From contig JACQVV010000436.1 in assembly GCA_016209595.1 (NCBI GenBank), positions 1 through 40,000 of the forward strand: a stretch of 40,000 nucleotides of DNA, given 5' to 3'. The stretch comes from Planctomycetota bacterium (GTDB taxonomy: Bacteria > Planctomycetota > JACQVV01). A program made the position numbers and the translations under genes. Positions 1 to 7,486 of this stretch are shown here, piece after piece; the stretch's first letter is position 1, and every line of letters begins with the position of its first letter. The notes under the pieces were generated by a model that worked only from the letters and a program-made list of their open reading frames with translations, had not been told where the DNA came from and did not search any database.

Positions 1-2583
1 CACTCGCAGGGCGTGATCCACCGCGACCTCAAGCCCGCGAACATCATGGCGGGCGAATACGGCGAGGTCCTCGTCATGGACTGGGGCCTCGCGAAAGTCC
101 TCGGCCGCCCCGACGCCGCCGCGGACGCAGTCACGCCCGACCTCGCCGGAAGCGATGTTGCCCGCCGCGCCCGCGAGGAGGCGGGAATCCCGGACGGCGA
201 ACCGCTCCGGACGCTCGACGGCGCGCTCATGGGGACTCCCTCGTACATGCCTCCCGAGCAGGCGAGAGGAGAGGTTTCCAGGATCAAAGAGCGCTCGGAC
301 ATCTACTCGCTCGGTGCGATCCTCTACGAGATTCTCGCTCTCGTGCCCCCCTTCACGGGGAAGACCTCCTGGGCGATTCTCGAGAAGGTCACCGGCGCCA
401 GCCTCGTCGCGCCTTCCGAGCGCGCCCCGGAGCGAAATGTCCCTCGCGAGCTCGAGGCCGTGGCGCTGAAGGCCATGGCCCGAAAGCCCCGCGAGCGATA
501 CCCGCGCGTGACGGACCTCAAGGCCGACGTCCAGGCGTATCTGGAGGGGAAGACGCTCGCGGCGGTCCACTACAATCCCCTCCAGGTGGCCGCCAAGTGG
601 GTCGGCCGGCACAAGGCCTTGAGCGCCGTCAGCGCGGCGGCGCTCCTCTTGCTCTTCGGCCTGGGGAGCTGGTTCGTCCTCTCGACCCTCGCGAAGAACC
701 GCGCCATTCAAGAGAAGGCGGACGAGGCGACCCGCGAGCGGGATCGAGCGGAGGAGAAGCGCGCCGAGGCTGACGGCGAGCGACGGGAGGCAACCAAGCA
801 GCGGGGAACCGCCGAAGCGAACCTCGCCCGGGCGCGAGCGATAGGGCTTGCGAGCGAATCGAACAACGTGCGCCAGACGGGCCGCGCCCTCCTCGCCCTC
901 CTCCTCGCCCGTGAGGCGGTGAGCCTCCTCGAGGAACGGGCGACCGTCCAGCCGCTTCACGAGGCGCTCGGGTATCCGGCGATGGAAGCCGGCGTTTTCC
1001 GCGGGCACGACGACGCGGTCTCCTCCGCCGCCTTCAGCGCGGACGGGAAACGGATCGTCACGGCGTCTCGCGACAAGACCGCCCGGCTCTGGGACAGGGA
1101 GGGCCGCGAGCTCGCGGTCCTTGTCGGGCACGATGACCAGGTCACGTCCGCCGCCTTCAGCCCGGACGGGAAACGGATCGTCACGGCATCCTGGGACCAG
1201 ACCGCCCGCTTCTGGGACCTCGAGGGCCGCGAGCTCGCCGCCCTCGTCGGACACCCCGGCATCTTGAACTCCGCCGCGTTCAGCCCGGACGGCCAGCGGA
1301 TCGTCACGGCATCCTTGGACAAAACCGCTCGGCTCTGGGATCTCGAGGGCCGCGAGCTCGCCGTCCTCGTCGGGCACGACAGCGCAGTCAACTCCGCCGC
1401 CTTCAGCCCTGACGGGAGAAGGATCGTCACGGCATCCGCGGACGGGACGGCCCGAATTTGGGACCTCGAGGGCCGCGAACTCGCCGTCCTGCGCGGCCAC
1501 GACGGGCTGGTTGCCTCCGCCGCGTTCAGCCCGGACGGCAAGTCGATTGTCACGGCGTCCGGGGACAAGACCGCCCGCCTCTGGGACCTCGAGGCCCGCC
1601 CACTTGCCGTCCTCGTCGGGCACTCGAGCCCGGTCCAGTCCGCCGCCTTCAGCCCTGACGGAGAGCGGATCGTCACGGCGTCCGTCGACAAGACCGCCCG
1701 GGTCTGGGACCTCGAGGGCCGCGAGCTCGCCGTGCTGCTCGGGCACGACGGCGCTGTCTTCTCAGCCGCCTTCAGCCCTGATGGGAAACGGATCGTCACG
1801 GCTTCCCACGACAAGACCGCCCGGATCTGGGACCGGGAGGGCCGCGAGCTCGCCCTCCTCGCCGGCCACGACGGGTGGGTCATGTCCGCCGCGTTCAGCC
1901 GGGACGGGAAACGGATCGTCACGGGGTCGGACGACCGCACGGCACGAATCTGGGACCAGGAAGGCCACGAGCTTGCCCTCCTCGCCGGCCACGACCGGCC
2001 GGTCTACTCCGCCGCCTTCAGCCCGGATGGGAACCGGATCGTCACGGGGTCGGCCGACAGCACCACCCGGCTCTGGGACCTCGAGGGCCGCCAGCTTGCC
2101 CTCTTCTTCGGCCACGACCGGCCGGTCAACTCCGCCGCCTTCAGCCCGGACGGGACACGCATCGTCACGGCGTCGGCCGACGGCACGGCCCGGCTCTGGG
2201 ACCTCGAGGGCCGCGAGCTTGCCACCCTGCACGGGCACGATGGCCTGGTCCTCTCCGCATCCTTCAGCCCGGACGGGAAACGCATCGTCACGGCCTCCTC
2301 GGATAGGACCGCCCGGCTCTGGGACCTCGAGGGCCATGAGCTCGCCGTCCTGCGCGGGCACGACGGCGACATCAGCTGCGCCGCCTTCAGCCCGGACGGG
2401 AAACGCATCGTCACGGCGTCCTCGGATAGGACCGCCCGGCTCTGGTGGGTCAAGACCGAGGACCTCTTTGCCGAGGCGGACAAGCGCATCTGGCGCGACC
2501 TCACGGCGGACGAGATCCGGCGCTACGGTGATCTCCTCCCCGACGAGGTCAAGGAGCGGGCGCGGAGGAGCTGGGAGAAGTAG
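1..2583 (+). CDS. Ser/Thr protein kinase with C-terminal WD40 repeats (5' truncated by window edge)
   Basis: The open frame runs in from the left edge; the GTG at 13 is internal, so the glycine-rich loop and catalytic lysine lie outside the window. What remains starts at the catalytic loop (HRDLKPAN, 19-42), then MDWGLAK where most kinases have DFG, then the activation segment with MPPEQARGE and the C-lobe. One hydrophobic membrane segment follows at about 630-690 (ALLLLFGLGSWFVL), then a charged Lys/Glu/Arg-rich probable coiled coil (about 700-840), then 12 WD40 repeats and a short charged tail. Kinases of this build, with a cytoplasmic catalytic domain, one membrane helix and a beta-propeller beyond it, are abundant in Planctomycetota. 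The propeller is presumably a sensor or binding module; its ligand cannot be read. The gene converges on ftsY with only 41 bp between them. Confidence 0.93.
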   Translation, partial: HSQGVIHRDLKPANIMAGEYGEVLVMDWGLAKVLGRPDAAADAVTPDLAGSDVARRAREEAGIPDGEPLRTLDGALMGTPSYMPPEQARGEVSRIKERSDIYSLGAILYEILALVPPFTGKTSWAILEKVTGASLVAPSERAPERNVPRELEAVALKAMARKPRERYPRVTDLKADVQAYLEGKTLAAVHYNPLQVAAKWVGRHKALSAVSAAALLLLFGLGSWFVLSTLAKNRAIQEKADEATRERDRAEEKRAEADGERREATKQRGTAEANLARARAIGLASESNNVRQTGRALLALLLAREAVSLLEERATVQPLHEALGYPAMEAGVFRGHDDAVSSAAFSADGKRIVTASRDKTARLWDREGRELAVLVGHDDQVTSAAFSPDGKRIVTASWDQTARFWDLEGRELAALVGHPGILNSAAFSPDGQRIVTASLDKTARLWDLEGRELAVLVGHDSAVNSAAFSPDGRRIVTASADGTARIWDLEGRELAVLRGHDGLVASAAFSPDGKSIVTASGDKTARLWDLEARPLAVLVGHSSPVQSAAFSPDGERIVTASVDKTARVWDLEGRELAVLLGHDGAVFSAAFSPDGKRIVTASHDKTARIWDREGRELALLAGHDGWVMSAAFSRDGKRIVTGSDDRTARIWDQEGHELALLAGHDRPVYSAAFSPDGNRIVTGSADSTTRLWDLEGRQLALFFGHDRPVNSAAFSPDGTRIVTASADGTARLWDLEGRELATLHGHDGLVLSASFSPDGKRIVTASSDRTARLWDLEGHELAVLRGHDGDISCAAFSPDGKRIVTASSDRTARLWWVKTEDLFAEADKRIWRDLTADEIRRYGDLLPDEVKERARRSWEK
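1003..2449 (+). repeat. 12 tandem WD40-encoding repeats, 123-bp unit
   Basis: Twelve copies of a 41-codon unit occur in perfect register: the Gly-His pair opening the first unit is at 1003 and that of the twelfth at 2356, exactly 11 x 123 bp apart, with no insertion or deletion. Each unit reads GHxxxV-SAAFSPDGKRIVTAS-DxTARLWDLEGRELAVL with small changes. The DNA is also highly similar between units, which suggests recent duplication or gene conversion. Confidence 0.95.
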
Positions 2584-2624
2584 CGAACAGGCAGCAGGCG
2601 ATCCGGGCGGGACGAACTCCTGTC

Positions 2625-3548
2625 CTACTCCGCGAACAGCGCCTCCACGAAGCGGTCGGGGTCGAAGGGCTCGATGTCTTCGACCCCCTCGCCGACGCCG
2701 ATGAACTTGACCGGAACGTCGAGCTGGCGGTTGATCGCGACGACGACGCCGCCCTTGGCGGTGCCGTCGAGTTTTGCGAGGAAGATGCCGTCGACCTTGA
2801 CCGTCTCGTAGAACATCTTCGCCTGGCTGATCGCGTTCTGTCCTGTCGTGGCGTCGAGCACGAGAAGCGTCTCGTGGGGCGCGCCCGGGATCCGCTGCTC
2901 GATCACCCGGCGGATCTTCTCGAGTTGCTTCATGAGGTTGGTCGAGGTGTGGAGGCGCCCCGCCGTGTCCACGATGAGGACGTCGAACTTCCGCGCGAGC
3001 GCCATCTGTGCCGCGTCCACAGCGACCGCGGCCGGGTCGGTCCCGGAGTCGCGCTTCACGATCTCGGCCCCGATCCGGCCGGCCCAGACCTCGAGCTGCT
3101 CGACGGCGGCCGCGCGAAACGTGTCGCAGGCGGCGAGGAGCACGCTCTTTCCCTCGACCCGGCGGAAGTGGTGGGCAAGCTTGGCGATCGAGGTCGTCTT
3201 GCCCGTGCCGTTCACCCCGGCGACGAGGATCACGGTCGGCGGAGTCGGGGACCGGGAGATGTCGATCGACTTCTTGGTGAGGGTCGCCCGGACCTGGGTC
3301 TTCAGGAAATCCACGATTCCCTTGGGGTCCTCGATTACCTTGTCCCGGTAGGCTTCTTTCAGCTCGGCGAGGATCTCGGTCGTGGCGTCCACGCCCATGT
3401 CGCTCTTCACCATGATCTCCTCGAGCTGGTCGAGGAGGTCCTGATCGACCTTCCGCCCGATCTTGAAGACGTCGCGGACGTCCATGAACAGGATGTCGCG
3501 CGTCTTCTTGAGCGCCGCCTTGAGCTTCTCGAACGACTTCTTGAACAA
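2625..3548 (-). CDS. ftsY: Signal recognition particle receptor FtsY
   Basis: SRP-type GTPase of 307 residues that receives the SRP-ribosome complex at the cytoplasmic membrane. Visible motifs are the P-loop GVNGTGKTT (111-119), DTFRAAA (142-148), DTAGR (194-198), AKLDGTAKGG (258-267; usually TKLD) and the C-terminal GVGEGVEDIEPFDPDRF. The N domain helices occupy about 1-95. The long acidic A domain of enterobacterial FtsY is absent, as in many other phyla, so this is essentially the NG core. The start is a TTG at 3546-3548; a stop lies three codons upstream, so no earlier start exists, and the next Met (residue 22, 3483-3485) would remove an N-domain helix. It is the last gene of the korA-korB-ribH-nusB-ftsY run, 2 bp after nusB. 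Confidence 0.96.
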   Translation of the reverse strand: MFKKSFEKLKAALKKTRDILFMDVRDVFKIGRKVDQDLLDQLEEIMVKSDMGVDATTEILAELKEAYRDKVIEDPKGIVDFLKTQVRATLTKKSIDISRSPTPPTVILVAGVNGTGKTTSIAKLAHHFRRVEGKSVLLAACDTFRAAAVEQLEVWAGRIGAEIVKRDSGTDPAAVAVDAAQMALARKFDVLIVDTAGRLHTSTNLMKQLEKIRRVIEQRIPGAPHETLLVLDATTGQNAISQAKMFYETVKVDGIFLAKLDGTAKGGVVVAINRQLDVPVKFIGVGEGVEDIEPFDPDRFVEALFAE

Positions 3549-3550
3549 GA

Positions 3551-3970
3551 CTAGCTACCGGGCTTCGGGTGGCGGCGGACGATCTGGTCGAGGATCCCGT
3601 TCACGAAGGCGCCCGAGTTCTCCGTCGAGAAGGTCTTGGCGAGCTCCACGCCCTCGTTGATCGAGACCTTCGCCGGGATGTCGGCGCGGTGGAGGATCTC
3701 GTAGCAGGAGAGGCGCAGGATGTTCCGGTCCACGATCGCCATGCGGTCGATGTCCCAGTTCTCGGCGACCGCGCGGATCTCGGCGTCGAGCTCGGTCCGG
3801 TGCCTGATCGTGCCGGTGACGAGGTCTTTGGCCGTCGCGAGCACCTCGGGGTCGTCGGTCTCGGCGTCGAAGAGCGCGTCCCGCTCCGGCAGAACCTCTT
3901 CCCCCCTCTGGTCGTAAAGGTACAGGAACTGAAGGGCGAGCTGCCTCGCCCGGGTCCGCCGGCGAGCCAC
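3551..3970 (-). CDS. nusB: Transcription antitermination factor NusB
   Basis: All-helical RNA-binding protein of 139 residues that, with NusE (S10), binds boxA RNA in rRNA antitermination complexes. The family pattern is clear: an Arg-rich start (ARRRTRARQLALQFLYLYD), NWDIDRMAIVDRNILRLSCYE in the middle, and INEGVELAKTFS-ENSGAFVNGILD near the end. Length is normal for the family. The start is GTG at 3968-3970; its first base is also the last base of the ribH stop codon (TAGTG), implying translational coupling. A ribH-nusB order is common in bacteria, which supports both calls. Confidence 0.96.
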   Translation of the reverse strand: MARRRTRARQLALQFLYLYDQRGEEVLPERDALFDAETDDPEVLATAKDLVTGTIRHRTELDAEIRAVAENWDIDRMAIVDRNILRLSCYEILHRADIPAKVSINEGVELAKTFSTENSGAFVNGILDQIVRRHPKPGS

Positions 3971-4449
3971 TAGCCGCCCCCCGCGAGACGCTCCAGCAGC
4001 CGGACCATCTCCAGCACCGCGAGCGCGGCCTCCGCTCCCTTATTCCCGGCCTTCCCGCCGGCCCGGTCGAGCGCCTGATCGAGAGTGTCGGTCGTGAGCA
4101 CTCCGAAAGAAGCCGGTACGCCCGTCGAGAGGCCGACCTCGGCAAGGGCCTTGGCGACCGCGGACGACAGGTAGTCGAAGTGGGGCGTTTCGCCGCGCAC
4201 CAGCGCCCCCAGGCACACGACTCCCCGGAACCGGCCCGACTCTGCCGCGGCTTTCGCCGCGAGCGGGATCTCGAAGGCCCCCGGGACGCGAACGACCGTG
4301 AGGTCGGCGTCTCGAACGCCGTGGCGGACGAGGCAGTCGATCGCTCCCGCGAGGAGCCGGCCGGTGACGACCTCGTTGAAACGGGAGACGACCAGGGCGA
4401 ACGTGAGGCCCTGGCCGTCGAGACTCCCCGTGAACTCCCTCACGTTCAA
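3970..4449 (-). CDS. ribH: 6,7-dimethyl-8-ribityllumazine synthase (riboflavin biosynthesis)
   Basis: Lumazine synthase of 159 residues, the penultimate enzyme of riboflavin synthesis, which condenses 5-amino-6-ribitylaminouracil with 3,4-dihydroxy-2-butanone 4-phosphate. Diagnostic segments are [28 protein letters not shown], and [15 protein letters not shown], which carries the catalytic His in the usual RGxTxHFDY setting; then [17 protein letters not shown] and GNKGAEAA, where the phosphate-binding region lies. The most upstream start is TTG at 4447-4449; a GTG two codons later (4441-4443) is an alternative. The gene sits 13 bp after korB and shares one base with nusB. No other riboflavin genes are in the window. 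Confidence 0.95.
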   Translation of the reverse strand: MNVREFTGSLDGQGLTFALVVSRFNEVVTGRLLAGAIDCLVRHGVRDADLTVVRVPGAFEIPLAAKAAAESGRFRGVVCLGALVRGETPHFDYLSSAVAKALAEVGLSTGVPASFGVLTTDTLDQALDRAGGKAGNKGAEAALAVLEMVRLLERLAGGG

Positions 4450-4462
4450 AACTTGTCCGATC

Positions 4463-5488
4463 CTATGCGAACTCCGCCATCACCTCGGCCAGGGCGGCCC
4501 GGGACGGGCGGATCCTCTCCAGGCCGAGCGAGTAGAGCGGTTCGTCCACGAGGTTCATGAGTCGGGTGAAATCGGGGCGCTTCGGATTGACGTAGAGGAG
4601 TCCTGTCAGGTGGACGCCCTGCCGCCTCGACTCCTCGATCCGGGCCAGCGCCGCGATCTTGTCCGAGGGATCGTAGTCCTTTCCCACCTTCTTCAGGGTC
4701 AGGATCCCTCCATTGGGGAGGGGCACGGCCCGCGTCTCCCCCGCGGCGTAGTCGACGGTGACCTCGGGCTGCGGCTCGATGTAGTCGATCGTGTGGAGGG
4801 CTTCCTCGTGCTCCTTCATGTAGTCGTAGCTCATGGTCGAGCCGTCATGGTCGTTGAAGGTCACGCACGGGCTGATGACGTCGATCAAAGCGGTGCCCCT
4901 CTGCGCGAGCGCCCCCTTGATGAGAGGGACGAGCTGCTTCCCGTCCCCGGAGAACGAGCGGGCGACATAGCTCGCCTCGAGCTGGATCGCCATGGCGCAG
5001 CAGTCGATCTCGCTCATCACGTTCACGGTGCCGTCCTTGAGCTTCGACCCGACGTTCGCGGTCGCGGAGAACTGGCCCTTGGTGAGCCCGTAGACCCCGT
5101 TGTTCTCGATCAGATACAGGATGTCGAGGTTTCGCCGGACCATGTGCATGAAATGTCCTAGACCGATCGAGGCGGTGTCGCCGTCGCCCGAGACCCCGAC
5201 GAGCTTGAGCTCGCTGCTAGCCATCTTCGCCCCCAGCGCGAGCGCGGGCATCCGGCCGTGGACCGCATTGAACCCGTGCGAGCGGTTGGCGAAGTAGTTC
5301 GTGGTCTTCGAGGAGCACCCGATCCCGCTCATCTTGGCGAGCTTGTGCGGATCGATCCCGAACTCGTAGAGGGCCTTGATGAGATGGTTGGTGATCGAGT
5401 TGTGGCCGCAGCCCTTGCACAGGGTCGTCGCGGAGCCCTGGTAGTCCTCCTTGGGGAACCCGGCCCGGTTCGTCTTAGCGTCCGGCAT
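4463..5488 (-). CDS. korB: 2-oxoacid:ferredoxin oxidoreductase, beta subunit (KorB-like)
   Basis: Thiamine-diphosphate-binding beta subunit, 341 residues, of a 2-oxoacid:ferredoxin oxidoreductase, which oxidatively decarboxylates a 2-oxoacid such as 2-oxoglutarate to its acyl-CoA while reducing ferredoxin. CKGCGHN (Cys24, Cys27) and GIGCSS (Cys58) match Fe-S ligands of the family, with a further Cys in [10 protein letters not shown]. The TPP/Mg motif is [13 protein letters not shown] followed by [13 protein letters not shown]. The ATG at 5486-5488 lies inside the 3' end of korA, a 14-bp overlap, so the two subunits are coupled. Substrate (2-oxoglutarate, pyruvate or branched-chain 2-oxoacid) cannot be fixed by eye; the two-subunit organisation with a fused gamma-alpha partner favours the Kor type. 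Confidence 0.92.
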   Translation of the reverse strand: MPDAKTNRAGFPKEDYQGSATTLCKGCGHNSITNHLIKALYEFGIDPHKLAKMSGIGCSSKTTNYFANRSHGFNAVHGRMPALALGAKMASSELKLVGVSGDGDTASIGLGHFMHMVRRNLDILYLIENNGVYGLTKGQFSATANVGSKLKDGTVNVMSEIDCCAMAIQLEASYVARSFSGDGKQLVPLIKGALAQRGTALIDVISPCVTFNDHDGSTMSYDYMKEHEEALHTIDYIEPQPEVTVDYAAGETRAVPLPNGGILTLKKVGKDYDPSDKIAALARIEESRRQGVHLTGLLYVNPKRPDFTRLMNLVDEPLYSLGLERIRPSRAALAEVMAEFA

Positions 5489-7304
5489 GGACGAGGTCCT
5501 TTCTCTCCTGCGCCAGGAGATCCACCGCGATCGAGCGGGCGTCCACGGGGAGGCCGTCGTAGTGGCGGACCGAGCGGAGCTTCGCCGTCTCGGAGGGATC
5601 CAGATCGAGCCGGAGGAGCTGGCACATCTGGCCGTCCCGGTTTTGCTCGATCACGTACACGCGCTCGTGCGCGCGGACGAAGTCGAAGACCTCTTCCGTG
5701 AACGGCACGGCACGCAGCCGGAGGTAGCTCGCCCTCACGCCCTCCCGGAGGAGGTGATCCCGGCACTCCCGGATCACCAGGTCCGTCGAACCGAAGGCGA
5801 CAAGGCCGATCTCCGCGCCCTCCGTCCGGTCCACCACGGGCTTCGGGACCATGCCCCTCGCGGTCTCGTATTTCCGCCGCAGCCGGTCCACCAGGCGCTT
5901 GTACGCCTCGTTCGACTCGGTGTAGATCGCGTCCTCGTTGTGGCCCGAGCCGCGCGTGAAGTAGGCCGCCTTGGGGTGCGGATCGCCCGGGAGCGTGCGA
6001 TACGGGATCCCGTCGCCGTCCACGTCCTTGTAGCGCGAGAACTTCTGGATCCGGTCGAGGTCGGCCCCAGCCAGGACTTTTCCTCGAAGGGGCGGTTCTT
6101 CGGGATATCGGAAGGGCTCGCTCTCCCAGATGTTCATGCCCAGGTCGAGGTCCGTCATCACGAAGACGGGGGCCTGGAGCTCCTCGGCGAGGTCGAAGGC
6201 AGTCTGCGTGAACTCGAAGCACTCCTCGGGCGTGGACGGCCAGAGCATGACGTGCTGGGTGTCGCCGTGGGAGAGGAAGGCGACCTGGAGGATATCCCCC
6301 TGGGCGGTGCGCGTGGGTAGGCCGGTCGAGGGCCCGAGCCGCTCCACGTCGATCACCACTCCCGGGACCTCTGCAAAGTACATGAGACCAGCGATCTCGC
6401 CCATGAGGCTCACGCCAGGTCCCGAGGTCGCGGTCATCGCGCGCACCCCGGCCCAGCCCGCGCCGGCCACCATCCCGACCGCGGCGAGTTCGTCCTCCGC
6501 CTGGACCACGGCGTAGGTCGCCTTGCCGGTCGCCCTGTCGTGGCGGTATCGCTTCAGGTAATCGATGGCGGATTCGACGAGCGATGACGAGGGCGTGATC
6601 GGGTACCAGGCGATGAAGGTGCACCCGCCCCACACGGCGCCGAGCGCGCACGCCGCGTTCCCCTCGATCATGATCCGGTCCTTCGTTCGCTCCACCCTCT
6701 CCACGCGGAAAGGGTCTCTCTTCTCGAGGTTCTCGCGGGCGTACTCCAGCCCCACGCGAAAGGCCTGGACGTTCGACGGGATGGCCTTCGGTTTCTTCTG
6801 GAACTGGTGGGCGATCGTCTCCTCGACCGCCTGGGCGTCGATGTCCAGGAGGTGGGTGAGGACCCCGACGTAGATCATGTTGACCAGGAGCCGCCGGAGC
6901 TTCGCGTTTTCGATCCGCTTGTCGGCAAGCGCCTCGAACGGGACCGGATAGAGGGTGATCGACGGATCGAGACCCACGAGCGCCGCTTCGGAGAACTTCT
7001 TCTCGTAGACGATCGCGCCGCCGGGCCAGACCTGCTTCACGTCCTCGAACCAGGTATTCGGGTTGAGCGCGGCGAGAATGTTGAGCTCCTTCTTCCGGCC
7101 GAGGTATCCGTCCCGGCTCACCCGGATCGTGTACCAGGTCGGAAGCCCCATGATGTTGGAGGGGAACATGTTCTTGCACCCGACCGGAACCCCCATGTGG
7201 AAGAGGGCCTTGGTCAGGACGAGGTTCGACGACTGGCTCCCCGTTCCGTTGATCGTCGCGACCTGGATCGTGACGTCGTTGGTGATGGTCTCGCGTGATG
7301 GCAT
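5475..7304 (-). CDS. korA: 2-oxoacid:ferredoxin oxidoreductase, fused gamma-alpha subunit (KorA-like)
   Basis: Large subunit of about 609 residues. The N-terminal gamma domain (about 1-190) opens with VATINGTGSQSSN and includes MGVPVGCKNMFPSNIMGLPTWY and a GRKKELNILAALN stretch. The alpha domain follows, with WYPITPSSSLVE near residue 235, SGPGVSLMGE, ERLGPSTGLPTR and a C-terminal region ending in [15 protein letters not shown]. Fusion of gamma to alpha is the usual arrangement in two-subunit Kor enzymes. I chose the ATG at 7302-7304 because the homologous core begins about ten residues later and AGAGGAAG lies upstream. A longer frame starts at 7373, but its extra 23 residues are Pro/Gly-rich and look non-coding. 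It is the first gene of the operon; a weak -10-like TATTCT lies just upstream on the minus strand. Confidence 0.92.
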   Translation of the reverse strand: MPSRETITNDVTIQVATINGTGSQSSNLVLTKALFHMGVPVGCKNMFPSNIMGLPTWYTIRVSRDGYLGRKKELNILAALNPNTWFEDVKQVWPGGAIVYEKKFSEAALVGLDPSITLYPVPFEALADKRIENAKLRRLLVNMIYVGVLTHLLDIDAQAVEETIAHQFQKKPKAIPSNVQAFRVGLEYARENLEKRDPFRVERVERTKDRIMIEGNAACALGAVWGGCTFIAWYPITPSSSLVESAIDYLKRYRHDRATGKATYAVVQAEDELAAVGMVAGAGWAGVRAMTATSGPGVSLMGEIAGLMYFAEVPGVVIDVERLGPSTGLPTRTAQGDILQVAFLSHGDTQHVMLWPSTPEECFEFTQTAFDLAEELQAPVFVMTDLDLGMNIWESEPFRYPEEPPLRGKVLAGADLDRIQKFSRYKDVDGDGIPYRTLPGDPHPKAAYFTRGSGHNEDAIYTESNEAYKRLVDRLRRKYETARGMVPKPVVDRTEGAEIGLVAFGSTDLVIRECRDHLLREGVRASYLRLRAVPFTEEVFDFVRAHERVYVIEQNRDGQMCQLLRLDLDPSETAKLRSVRHYDGLPVDARSIAVDLLAQERKDLVHAGR

Positions 7305-7486
7305 TCGGACGATCGCTTCCTCTCGTGGACCCTGGCCGCCGCCCGCTCCGGGAGGCGAGGAGACAGGGCGCATAGAATACAGGAAACGGTCCTCGCCCGC
7401 CAGGCTTCGGAGAGCGCCCCGCCCCTCCTTGCCGGCGCCGGAACGCGAGGATAGCTTGCTCCGAAACCCGGAATCGGAGTCACGCG

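Noticed and set aside
1003..2449. CRISPR-like regular spacing of repeats
   Set aside because: The period is 123 bp with coding, in-frame WD40 content and no unique spacers. The same reasoning excludes the TPR array at 10223-11038.
5329..7179. Minus-strand frame of 616 codons overlapping korA and korB
   Set aside because: Out-of-frame reading of the same strand; composition is Arg/Pro/Gly-rich and lacks family motifs, while korA and korB are clear in the other frames.
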